Below are positions 1 to 6,083 of a stretch of DNA of 6,083 nucleotides, piece after piece. Source of the stretch: Candidatus Desulfofervidaceae bacterium. GTDB lineage: Bacteria; Desulfobacterota; Desulfofervidia; Desulfofervidales; Desulfofervidaceae. The stretch's first letter is position 1. Each line of letters starts with the position of its first letter. A model generated the notes under the pieces. The model ran no database searches, had not been told where the DNA came from, and saw only the letters and a list, made by a program, of their open reading frames with translations. Where the stretch lies: assembly GCA_021160485.1 (NCBI GenBank), contig JAGHCL010000204.1, positions 1 to 6,083 of the forward strand, in the 5' to 3' direction. Both the position numbers and the translations under genes were made by a program.

Positions 1-37
1 ATAATACTCCTGCTGTATAAATCTTAAGGGAAAAACA

Positions 38-895
38 ATGGAGAAAAAACATCCAGTATTGAGATTTTTATTTAAACTAACCATTTTCTCCTTTGTATTT
101 CTTTTGGGATTTGGATTTGCCAAGCGTTTAGGTGAAGAAAGAGCAATTAAAGGCGAGAGGATTGGTGTAATTGAAGTGAAAGGTGTCATTAAAAATGCCC
201 AGGATATTTTAGAAAAGTTAGTTAAATTTGAGAAAAACAAGCATATTAAAGCTGTAATTCTAAGAATTAACTCTCCTGGTGGAGCAGTAGGACCATCCCA
301 AGAGGTATATCTCCAGGTCATGAAGTTAAGACAAAAAAAGCCTGTTGTAGCTTCGCTGGGAACCATTGCTGCTTCTGGTGGCTATTATATTGCTGCTGCT
401 GCCACAAAGATTGTGGCGGTGCCTGGCACCTTAACAGGAAGCATTGGGGTAAAAATAGAATTTGCCAATATAAAAAAGCTTCTGGAAAAATTAGGCATAG
501 AGCCTGCTGTGATCAAAAGCGTGCCTTATAAAGATATTGGTTCTCCCCTGAGACAAATGTCCCCAGAAGAAAGGGCTTTGTTAGAAAAGGTAGTCAAAGA
601 TGTGCATCATCAGTTTGTAGAAGCCATTGCTAAAGGTAGAAATATGCCCGTAGAAAAGATAGAAGCTATTGCTGATGGCTCTATCTTTACGGGAAAAGAA
701 GCAAAAAAGTTGGGGCTTGTGGATGAATTGGGAAATTTTGAAGATGCGGTTAAACTGGCAGCAAAGTTAGGTGGTATTAAAGGAGAACCAAAACTGTATT
801 ATCCTAAGGAGAAAATCTCTTGGACAAAGTTGTTAATGGATAATATGTTTGAAGCACTGGATAAACATATTCAACAAATAAAATTTGATTATTAA
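38..895 (+). CDS. sppA: Signal peptide peptidase SppA, short 36K type
   Basis: Membrane-anchored Ser-Lys protease of the S49 family that degrades signal peptides left in the membrane after secretion. The 285-residue protein has a basic N-terminus, one hydrophobic segment (about residues 10-27) and then a single ClpP-like peptidase domain. Ser113 in the AASGGYY motif fits the catalytic nucleophile. Lys165 in YKDIGSP fits the general base; the 52-residue spacing matches the Ser147/Lys199 pair of Bacillus subtilis SppA as I recall it. RINSPGG (residues 75-81) and the TGSIGV segment (133-138) are also family hallmarks. The length suits the short single-domain form, not the roughly 600-residue tandem E. 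coli form. The ATG start has AAGGGA at 26-31, six bases upstream. The stop lies 12 bases before the preferred ihfB start, so the two are probably co-transcribed. The family call is secure; physiological substrates are inferred. Confidence 0.95.
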   Translation: MEKKHPVLRFLFKLTIFSFVFLLGFGFAKRLGEERAIKGERIGVIEVKGVIKNAQDILEKLVKFEKNKHIKAVILRINSPGGAVGPSQEVYLQVMKLRQKKPVVASLGTIAASGGYYIAAAATKIVAVPGTLTGSIGVKIEFANIKKLLEKLGIEPAVIKSVPYKDIGSPLRQMSPEERALLEKVVKDVHHQFVEAIAKGRNMPVEKIEAIADGSIFTGKEAKKLGLVDELGNFEDAVKLAAKLGGIKGEPKLYYPKEKISWTKLLMDNMFEALDKHIQQIKFDY

Positions 896-899
896 AGGG
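894..899 (+). promoter_or_regulatory. Ribosome binding site choosing the ihfB start
   Basis: AAAGGG lies eight bases before the ATG at 908 and overlaps the sppA stop codon. The alternative in-frame GTG at 899 begins inside this purine stretch and has only AT-rich sppA coding sequence upstream, so ATG 908 is the better start. Confidence 0.55.
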
Positions 900-907
900 T
901 GAAGGTC

Positions 908-1189
908 ATGTTAAAGAAAGACTTAGTGGCAGAGTTAATCAAAAAGTTTCCCCAGTTTTCTAAAAAAGACATGGGATTGTTTGTGGATACCTTCTTTGGT
1001 GCTTTAAAAGAAGGAATCAAGGCTAACAGGATAGAATTAAGGGGATTTGGAGTGTTTACATCAAAGGTAAAACCATCACGTCAAATGCAGCATCCAAAAA
1101 CGAAGAAAATAGTAAAAACTTCGCCCCACAGGGCCGTGCGTTTTAAGTCTAGTTTTGAAATACCTTTAGAAGTACTCAAAAAGGATTAA
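908..1189 (+). CDS. ihfB: HU/IHF-family DNA-bending protein, IhfB-like
   Basis: Small nucleoid-associated protein that should bind and bend DNA as a dimer, in the cytoplasm on the nucleoid. From ATG 908 it is 93 residues, about the usual IHF-beta length; a GTG at 899 would add three residues but lacks a ribosome site. The N-terminal helical part covers roughly residues 1-38. RIELRGFGVF (41-50) is very close to the IHF-beta signature RIEIRGFGSF. The beta-arm keeps Pro63 in HPKT, equivalent to the DNA-intercalating proline. The arm and C-terminus are divergent: the usual RNPKTG reads QHPKTK, and the usual FKPGKxL end is replaced by FKSSFEIPLEVL (79-90). The protein is rich in lysine. Position after sppA recalls the rpsA-sppA-ihfB order known from related bacteria. 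Membership of the HU/IHF family is sure; IhfB rather than HU is likely but not proven. Confidence 0.85.
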   Translation: MLKKDLVAELIKKFPQFSKKDMGLFVDTFFGALKEGIKANRIELRGFGVFTSKVKPSRQMQHPKTKKIVKTSPHRAVRFKSSFEIPLEVLKKD

Positions 1190-1203
1190 GACAAAGCTAT
1201 CCC

Positions 1204-1235
1204 AGGCCAGGAATTTAAAAAATCCTGGCCTTTTT
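1204..1235 (+). terminator. Rho-independent terminator after ihfB
   Basis: A perfect 8-bp stem, GGCCAGGA (1205-1212) with TCCTGGCC (1223-1230), is extended by an A-T pair (1204/1231). It closes a 10-base A/T loop and is followed by five T residues (1231-1235). It starts 15 bases after the ihfB stop, so it should end the sppA-ihfB transcript and separate it from the serine genes. Confidence 0.92.
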
Positions 1236-1348
1236 ACACCTTAAACTAATTGTCTGGAAGCTTAAGTTCAGCCAGGCAAAGGGGGAGTTTTGTTTACTTA
1301 TTTTGTCCTTCTTCAGAAAAGTCCATGAGGGTTAAAGTTACCCCTTTC

Positions 1349-1376
1349 TTGACATTCCCAAAAGGCAATGTTAAAT
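1349..1376 (+). promoter_or_regulatory. Candidate sigma-70 promoter for the serine operon
   Basis: A perfect -35 TTGACA at 1349-1354 is followed after 16 bases by TTAAAT (1371-1376), which matches four of six -10 consensus positions. A 17-base spacing to TAAATG, preceded by an extended-type TG at 1369-1370, is an alternative. Transcription would start near 1383, leaving a leader of about 35 bases before the aminotransferase ATG. It is the best match in the 1236-1416 gap, which otherwise shows no recognisable RNA element or riboswitch. Prediction by eye only. Confidence 0.5.
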
Positions 1377-1416
1377 GTTACTTTCGTTTTTTAAATCCCT
1401 GTAAAAGGAGAGGTTT

Positions 1417-2571
1417 ATGAACAAATATTATCTATTAGCACCCGGTCCTACTCCTGTCCCTTCGGAGGCCTTACTGGCCATGGCTCAGCCTATCATTCAC
1501 CACCGTTCTCCCCAATTCAAACCTATTTTGGCAGAAGCAAAAGAAGACTTAAAGTATGTGTTTCAAACTCAAAACGATGTCCTTATCCTGGCTTCTACAG
1601 GTACTGGAGGCATGGAGGGAGCAGTTACAAATACCCTTTCACCTGAAGATAAAGCCTTGGTGGTAAGGGCAGGAAAATTCGGTGAACGCTGGGCTGAAAT
1701 TTGTGAAGCCTATGGCGTAGAAACAATTAATATTGATATCGAATGGGGCAGGTGCGTTAAGCCTGAACAAATTGCTGCTGCGTTGGATAGAAATCCAGAA
1801 ATAAAAGCGGTATTAATTCAAGCACATGAAACATCTACCGGAGTAAAGTTTCCCTTAAAAGAAATTGGAGATGTAGTCAAAGATAGAGAAAACACCATCC
1901 TTATTGTAGATGCCATCTCTGCTCTAGGAGCAATGGAAGTAAAAACAGATGCATGGCACCTAGATGTCGTTGTTGCTGGATCACAAAAGGCCTTAATGTT
2001 ACCCCCTGGACTGGCTTTTGTATGTCTAAGTGAAAAGGCTTGGCGGTTTAATGAAAATTCAAAATTGCCCAAATATTATTTTAATTTTGCTAAAGAAAGA
2101 AAGGCATTAGCCAAAAATCAAACGGCCTATACAGCTGCTGTATCTCTAATCATCGGATTAAGGGAAACACTCAAACGCATTAAACAAACAGGTTTAGAGA
2201 AAATTATTGCTCATCACAGATGTCTTTCGCAAGCTGTCAAAACAGCAGTTCAGGCTATGGGACTTAAGCTTTTTACTAAAGAAAACCCTTCAGAAATCCT
2301 GACAGCGGTAGAAGCTCCAGATGGTATTGATGCCCAGGATATTGTCAAAATTTTGCGGGAAGACTATGGTATTACTATTGCCGGTGGGCAAGCACAACTA
2401 AAGGGAAAAATCTTCCGTATTTCACATATGGGGTATGTAGATGAACATGAAATAATTATGGTCATTGCCGCTTTAGAACGGACGTTAATCAAACTTGGAT
2501 ATAAGTTGACACCTGGGCTAGGTGTAAAGGCAGCTCAGGAAGTCCTACTTAGCCATTTAAGTTGCATTTAA
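1417..2571 (+). CDS. Class V PLP aminotransferase, probable phosphoserine aminotransferase (non-SerC)
   Basis: PLP-dependent aminotransferase of the alanine/serine-glyoxylate type (AgxT/SgaA-like, class V), 384 residues, about the usual length. The N-terminal LAPGPTPVP (7-15), IIHHRSPQF (26-34) and ASTGTGGMEG (59-68, cofactor phosphate region) are family hallmarks. Asp165 in VDAISALG should pair with the pyridine nitrogen. Lys191 in GSQKALMLPPG should form the Schiff base, and Arg334 in FRISHMG should hold the substrate carboxylate. The C-terminus carries the GxGVKAAQEVL tail common in this subgroup. The ATG has AAGGAG (1405-1410) six bases upstream. It lies 58 bases before serA with no terminator between, so the likely role is converting 3-phosphohydroxypyruvate plus glutamate to phosphoserine, in place of SerC. 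Alanine-glyoxylate, serine-pyruvate or aspartate transamination remain possible, since sequence alone does not fix the substrate. The cytoplasmic location is inferred from the lack of a signal peptide. Confidence 0.9.
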   Translation: MNKYYLLAPGPTPVPSEALLAMAQPIIHHRSPQFKPILAEAKEDLKYVFQTQNDVLILASTGTGGMEGAVTNTLSPEDKALVVRAGKFGERWAEICEAYGVETINIDIEWGRCVKPEQIAAALDRNPEIKAVLIQAHETSTGVKFPLKEIGDVVKDRENTILIVDAISALGAMEVKTDAWHLDVVVAGSQKALMLPPGLAFVCLSEKAWRFNENSKLPKYYFNFAKERKALAKNQTAYTAAVSLIIGLRETLKRIKQTGLEKIIAHHRCLSQAVKTAVQAMGLKLFTKENPSEILTAVEAPDGIDAQDIVKILREDYGITIAGGQAQLKGKIFRISHMGYVDEHEIIMVIAALERTLIKLGYKLTPGLGVKAAQEVLLSHLSCI

Positions 2572-2616
2572 AAACAAGAAGGGGTAGAATTTACATCACT
2601 CAGCCAGAGTAGATAT

Positions 2617-2624
2617 AAAGGAGG
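2617..2624 (+). promoter_or_regulatory. Strong ribosome binding site for the serA GTG start
   Basis: AAAGGAGG sits five bases before the GTG at 2630. The excellent match and spacing support the rarer GTG as the true start. The downstream sequence enters the conserved RFKILISD strand of SerA at once. Confidence 0.8.
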
Positions 2625-2629
2625 ATAAA

Positions 2630-4225
2630 GTGACACGGCGTTTTAAGATTCTTATCAGTGATAATATTTCTCCTAAAGGAATTGAGTTATTAGAAAAGGT
2701 CTCTCAATTTGATGTGGAAATTGCCACCGGATTATCTCCAGAAGAGTTAAAACAAAAGGTAAAAGACGCCCATGCTTTGATTATTCGGAGTGCAACTAAA
2801 GTAACGGCGGATGTAATTGAAGCGGCTAAGGATCTAAAGGTAATAGGACGGGCGGGTATTGGTTTAGATAATGTAGATATAAAAACAGCAACCCAAAAGG
2901 GTATTGTTGTGATGAATGCCCCGGAAGGTAATGTGGTTACCACGGCAGAACATACTATTGCCATGCTAATGGCTCTAGCCAGGAATATTCCACAGGCAAC
3001 TGCTTCTTTAAAAGCGGGAAAATGGGAGAAAAAGAAATTTCAGGGACATGAGCTTTATCGGAAAACTTTGGGGATTATTGGTTTAGGCCGGATTGGCAGT
3101 ATTGTAGCTGATAGGGCCAAGGGACTAAAGATGGAAGTAATTGCCTATGACCCCTTTATTAGGCCAGAAATGGCAGAAAAGTTGGGTGTGGAAATTGTGC
3201 CCTTGGAAGAGCTTTACAAAAGGGCAGATTTTATCACTATCCATACCCCTCTTACTCCAGAAACCAAATATTTAATAGACAAAAAAGCACTTGCCCAGAT
3301 GAAAGATGGAGTGATGATTATCAATTGTGCTCGGGGAGGTATAGTAAATGAAGCAGATTTATATGAGGCGATACAAAGGGGAAAGGTAGCCGGGGCAGCC
3401 CTGGATGTATTTGAAAAGGAACCTCCTAAAGATAATCCCCTTTTGCAACTAGAAAAGGTCGTTTGCACGCCTCACCTTGGAGCTTCTACTAAGGAAGCGC
3501 AGACAAATGTAGCTGTGGCTATCGCTGAACAGATTATTGACTATCTCATTAATGGTATCGTCCGGAATGCTGTAAATGTGCCTTCTATCAGTCAGGAACT
3601 ACTCTCTGTTTTAGGGCCATATCTCACTCTGGCAGAGAAGATGGGAGCTTTTCATGCCCAGGTAGTAAAAGATCCGATAAAAGAAGTAGAAATAGAATAC
3701 ATTGGTGATGTGACTAAAACAGACACTCAACCCATTAAAATCTCTGCCCTTAAAGGTCTGCTTACCCCTATTATGGGAGACCAAGTAAATTTTGTTAACG
3801 CTGGCTTCATTGCGACCGAAAGGGGCATTCAGGTAAAAGAATCAAAACGGGAAATCCCGACGGATTTTACCAACGTTATTATTTTAAAAGTGAGAACAGA
3901 AAAAGGAGAAGAAAAGTCTATTACGGGCACGCTTTTTGGTAAAAAAGAACCCAGAATTGTTCGCCTAGATGGTTTTGCTTTAGAAGCTATCCCAGCAGGT
4001 CATATGCTCCTTATCCAAAACGTAGATAGACCTGGTGTTATTGGTAACATTGGTTCTATTCTAGGTAAACACCAAATTAACATTGGCAGGATGCATGTTG
4101 GACAAGACGAAATTACAGGTCAAACCTTAATTTTACTTTCTACTAATATCCCTGTTCCTAAACCAGTTTTGGAAGAAATTAAGGAATTGCCTCATGTTAT
4201 GTCGGCTGTATCCTTAGAACTTTAG
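2630..4225 (+). CDS. serA: D-3-phosphoglycerate dehydrogenase SerA, long ASB/ACT form
   Basis: Oxidises 3-phosphoglycerate to 3-phosphohydroxypyruvate with NAD, the first committed step of serine synthesis in the cytoplasm. It has 531 residues, the long form of the family. The N- and C-terminal parts of the substrate domain flank a Rossmann NAD domain with GLGRIG (151-156) and Asp174 in AYDP as the likely NAD-ribose ligand. Catalytic residues are visible as Arg235 (NCARGG), Glu264 (EKEPP) and His282 (TPHLGAS). An intervening ASB-type domain covers about 318-450, including VNFVNA and ERGI. A C-terminal ACT domain runs from about 458 to 531, with VDRPGVIGNIG (465-475) and the HQINIGRM segment; ACT domains in SerA commonly bind serine for feedback inhibition, which is inferred here. 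The GTG start is set by AAAGGAGG at 2617-2624. The stop TAG overlaps the ribosome site of the next gene. No key residue is missing. Confidence 0.97.
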   Translation: MTRRFKILISDNISPKGIELLEKVSQFDVEIATGLSPEELKQKVKDAHALIIRSATKVTADVIEAAKDLKVIGRAGIGLDNVDIKTATQKGIVVMNAPEGNVVTTAEHTIAMLMALARNIPQATASLKAGKWEKKKFQGHELYRKTLGIIGLGRIGSIVADRAKGLKMEVIAYDPFIRPEMAEKLGVEIVPLEELYKRADFITIHTPLTPETKYLIDKKALAQMKDGVMIINCARGGIVNEADLYEAIQRGKVAGAALDVFEKEPPKDNPLLQLEKVVCTPHLGASTKEAQTNVAVAIAEQIIDYLINGIVRNAVNVPSISQELLSVLGPYLTLAEKMGAFHAQVVKDPIKEVEIEYIGDVTKTDTQPIKISALKGLLTPIMGDQVNFVNAGFIATERGIQVKESKREIPTDFTNVIILKVRTEKGEEKSITGTLFGKKEPRIVRLDGFALEAIPAGHMLLIQNVDRPGVIGNIGSILGKHQINIGRMHVGQDEITGQTLILLSTNIPVPKPVLEEIKELPHVMSAVSLEL

Positions 4226-4230
4226 GAGGA
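4223..4230 (+). promoter_or_regulatory. Ribosome binding site overlapping the serA stop
   Basis: TAGGAGGA contains both the serA stop codon (4223-4225) and a near-ideal ribosome site, four bases before the ATG at 4235. This arrangement makes translational coupling of the DUF1844 gene to serA likely. Confidence 0.7.
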
Positions 4231-4234
4231 TAGG

Positions 4235-4597
4235 ATGGAGGAGGAAAAAAAGGGATATAAAGTAGAAGATAAAAGAAAAGCTTTTAGAAAAGATTCTGTT
4301 TCCGAGCAAACCGAGAAAAAAGCGAAGAAAGCACAAACAGATTCTGTTCCTTTACCTCCAATAAATTTCTCCACCTTTATTATCTCTCTGAGCTCTTCTG
4401 CCCTTGTCCATCTTGGTGAAATTCCTGAACCTAGCACAGGCAAATATCAAAAGAACCTCCAACTTGCTAAACAAACGATAGATATTCTGGAAATGCTTAA
4501 AGAAAAAACGACGGGTAACCTTGATAGTGAAGAAGAGTCTTTACTCACTAACGTCCTTTTTGACTTGCGGGTTAAGTATGTGAAAGCAAAGGGATAA
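4235..4597 (+). CDS. DUF1844 family protein, unknown function
   Basis: A 120-residue protein that I recognise as DUF1844 from its conserved core. Residues 1-38 are highly charged, rich in Lys and Glu, and probably disordered. The core starts at PPINFSTFIISLSSSALVHL (41-60) and continues with GEIPEPSTG (61-69). Next comes an amphipathic helix, LAKQTIDILEMLKEKTTGNL (77-96), and then a short C-terminal helix with EEESLLTNVLFDLRVKYV (99-116). No signal peptide, certain membrane segment, metal-binding cluster or catalytic motif is visible, so it is probably cytoplasmic. The family has no established function that I know of. The gene begins nine bases after the serA stop, with its ribosome site overlapping that stop, and ends 40 bases before the HtrA-type protease. 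It should therefore be expressed with the serine genes. The frame is real: conserved core, strong ribosome site, no competing forward frame. Confidence 0.88.
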   Translation: MEEEKKGYKVEDKRKAFRKDSVSEQTEKKAKKAQTDSVPLPPINFSTFIISLSSSALVHLGEIPEPSTGKYQKNLQLAKQTIDILEMLKEKTTGNLDSEEESLLTNVLFDLRVKYVKAKG

Positions 4598-4637
4598 AAA
4601 TGGCTTTTTAAGCATTCAAACGTAAAAGGAGGCAATA

Positions 4638-6083
4638 ATGTCGAAATATCGTTTCCCCTTATGGTCAGTTATATTAGTTGGATTTTGCTGTTTCACTATT
4701 GGAGTCGTCTGGCTTACAGGTATGCAATTCACTAATAATCTTCCAGCAGTTTCTTCAGAAACATTAAAAACACCATCTGCTCTTCCTTCTCTTGCACCTA
4801 TTGTCAAAAAGGCTCAACCAGCAGTAGTGAATATTAGCACCGTGAGAATTATTAAAAGCCAGGGACCTGTATTCAGGTATTTTTTTGGTCCATTTGAAGA
4901 AAATGACCCTTTTAAAGATTTCTTTGATAGATTTTTTGGAGAAATACCTCAGCACGAATTGAAACAAAAGAGCTTAGGTTCTGGTTTTATCATTGACAAA
5001 GATGGTTATATTTTAACCAACAATCATGTTGTAGAAAAGGCCACTGAAATTACAGTTAGATTGCTTAACCATAAAGAATACAAGGCAAAGGTCGTTGGTA
5101 GGGATCCAAAAACAGATGTGGCCCTCTTAAAAATCGACCCTCATCACTCCCTCCCTACTCTGCCTCTAGGGAATTCTGATACCCTCCAGGTAGGAGATTG
5201 GGTAATTGCTATCGGTAATCCTTTTGGTCTTGGACATACCGTAACTATAGGCATTATTAGCGCTAAGGAACGCATTATTGGAGCTGGTCCTTATGACAAT
5301 TTTCTTCAAACAGATGCTGCCATCAATCCTGGAAACAGTGGCGGGCCTTTAATCAATCTCAGAGGAGAAGTTGTAGGCATTAACACAGCTATTGTTGCCC
5401 AAGCTCAAGGTATCGGTTTCGCCATTCCTATTAATATAGCCAAAGTAATCGTTGAACAATTAAAAAAACATCATCGGGTCATCCGAGGTTGGCTGGGAGT
5501 TTTGATTCAAGAAGTTACTCCCCAGCTTGCTAAAGCCTTGGGACTAAAAGAAGTAGGAGGTGCCTTAGTAGCTGATGTCACGCCTAACAGCCCAGCGGAT
5601 AAAGCAGGAATTAAAAGAGGTGATGTCATTCTTGAATACAACGGGCATCCCATTAAAGAAATGAACGATTTGCCTCGGTTGGTAGCCACTACCCCTGTAG
5701 GAGAAAAGGCTACAATCAAAGTTTGGCGGAATGGACGCACCATTACTCTAACCACTACCATCGGTGAACTCAAAGAAGAAAAAAACATAGCAGAAAGGGT
5801 AACCCCTAGCCAAAGAGGACTGGGTATAAGCGTGGCTGATATTACACCCCGATTGGCAGCAAGGTTAGGTATAGATAAGGGCGTGATTATCACCAGAATA
5901 AGACCTGGAAGTCCAGCTGCCGAGGCAGATTTAAAGAGAGGTGACGTAATTATAGAAATCAACAGGCACCCCGTAAATAATCTGAAAGATTACTACAAGT
6001 ATATTCAGAAAGCTAAACCTGGAGATACAATTCTGTTTTTGATTAAGCGAAAGGAAGGAACTCTTTTTATCCCTGTGCAGATA
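4638..6083 (+). CDS. htrA: Do/HtrA-family periplasmic serine protease (DegP/DegQ-like), 3' end cut by window
   Basis: ATP-independent envelope protease and chaperone that removes misfolded proteins. The frame is open for 482 codons to the last base without a stop. Because Do proteases usually have about 470-500 residues, only a few residues are probably missing. A basic start and a hydrophobic stretch (about 7-28) give a signal peptide or membrane anchor; a cleavage site is unclear, and Cys17/Cys18 do not form a good lipobox. An aromatic-rich loop (about 79-101) precedes the trypsin-like domain. The triad is His130 (TNNHVV), Asp160 (KTDVALLK) and Ser234 (NPGNSGGP). PDZ1 covers about 283-375, with RGWLGV and NSPADKAGIKRGDVI. 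PDZ2 covers about 394-482, with RGLGISV and GSPAAEADLKRGDVI. AAAAGGAGG (4624-4632) lies five bases before the ATG. Two PDZ domains indicate DegP/DegQ rather than one-PDZ DegS; I cannot choose between those two. It may share the upstream transcript. Confidence 0.95.
   Translation, partial: MSKYRFPLWSVILVGFCCFTIGVVWLTGMQFTNNLPAVSSETLKTPSALPSLAPIVKKAQPAVVNISTVRIIKSQGPVFRYFFGPFEENDPFKDFFDRFFGEIPQHELKQKSLGSGFIIDKDGYILTNNHVVEKATEITVRLLNHKEYKAKVVGRDPKTDVALLKIDPHHSLPTLPLGNSDTLQVGDWVIAIGNPFGLGHTVTIGIISAKERIIGAGPYDNFLQTDAAINPGNSGGPLINLRGEVVGINTAIVAQAQGIGFAIPINIAKVIVEQLKKHHRVIRGWLGVLIQEVTPQLAKALGLKEVGGALVADVTPNSPADKAGIKRGDVILEYNGHPIKEMNDLPRLVATTPVGEKATIKVWRNGRTITLTTTIGELKEEKNIAERVTPSQRGLGISVADITPRLAARLGIDKGVIITRIRPGSPAAEADLKRGDVIIEINRHPVNNLKDYYKYIQKAKPGDTILFLIKRKEGTLFIPVQI

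Noticed and set aside
1..37. Possible tail of an upstream gene before sppA
   Set aside because: Stops occur in all three forward frames (2-4, 18-20 and 25-27), and the few residues before them are too short to identify. rpsA would be expected from related genomes but cannot be shown.
1329..1343. Imperfect palindrome GGGTTAAAGTTACCC just upstream of the -35 candidate
   Set aside because: Only the outer four bases and one inner pair match. This is too weak to call an operator without conservation data.
1818..2072. Reverse-strand open frame of 84 codons within the aminotransferase gene
   Set aside because: It lies wholly inside a well-supported gene, has no recognisable domain, and has the low-complexity composition of an antisense shadow.
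2506..2525. TTGACA followed by an inverted repeat, ACACCT (2509-2514) with AGGTGT (2520-2525), near the end of the aminotransferase gene
   Set aside because: No -10 element is found at the right distance, no T-run follows the short stem, and the bases encode the conserved C-terminal tail.
2704..3468. Two reverse-strand open frames (2704-2964 and 3214-3468) within serA
   Set aside because: Both are antisense to strongly conserved SerA segments and resemble no protein family I know.
4598..4623. AAAAATGGCTTTTTAA as a weak hairpin or tiny frame between the DUF1844 gene and htrA
   Set aside because: The stem is all A-T apart from the loop and would not terminate transcription; the frame encodes three residues.
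4222..4967. Four reverse-strand open frames antisense to the DUF1844 gene and the start of htrA
   Set aside because: They overlap one another and the recognised forward genes, show no family motifs and have no convincing ribosome sites.
5507..5962. Reverse-strand open frame of 151 codons opposite the PDZ region of htrA
   Set aside because: Although long, it is antisense to conserved PDZ domains, and its Ser/Leu/Pro-rich product is typical of a shadow frame.

Overview
The window is about 6 kb of AT-rich bacterial DNA, gene-dense, with every credible gene on the + strand. Gene families and order suggest a chromosomal housekeeping region of a Desulfobacterota-like (former deltaproteobacterial) or related, possibly thermophilic, bacterium. 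The hints are a short 36K-type SppA directly followed by an IhfB-type protein, a long (531-residue) SerA preceded by a class V aminotransferase rather than SerC, and a DUF1844 protein. The assignment is an inference from gene content and base composition; no rRNA or other decisive marker is present.

Layout. Positions 1-37 are a short lead-in. Positions 38-1189 hold sppA (membrane-anchored Ser-Lys signal peptide peptidase) and a tightly linked HU/IHF-family gene, closed by a strong intrinsic terminator at 1204-1235. A 227-base gap follows, with a promoter candidate (perfect TTGACA at 1349-1354). Positions 1417-6083 then hold four co-directional genes with short gaps and no visible terminator: a class V aminotransferase (1417-2571), serA (2630-4225), a small DUF1844 protein (4235-4597) and a Do/HtrA-type periplasmic serine protease (4638 to the window edge). 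The protease frame is still open at the last base and probably lacks only its last few residues and stop.

How the genes work together. SerA oxidises 3-phosphoglycerate to 3-phosphohydroxypyruvate. The adjacent aminotransferase is the natural candidate for the next step, to phosphoserine, giving a two-gene serine module with a non-SerC transaminase. SppA and the HtrA protease both belong to cell-envelope protein turnover but appear to lie in separate transcription units. The DUF1844 protein has no known function; its start is tightly coupled to the serA stop.

I found no mobile element, CRISPR array, RNA gene, riboswitch or phage feature, and no clear sign of a new multi-gene system. The points most worth following are the non-SerC phosphoserine aminotransferase candidate, the DUF1844 gene in its context, and the divergent DNA-binding arm and C-terminus of the IHF-like protein.
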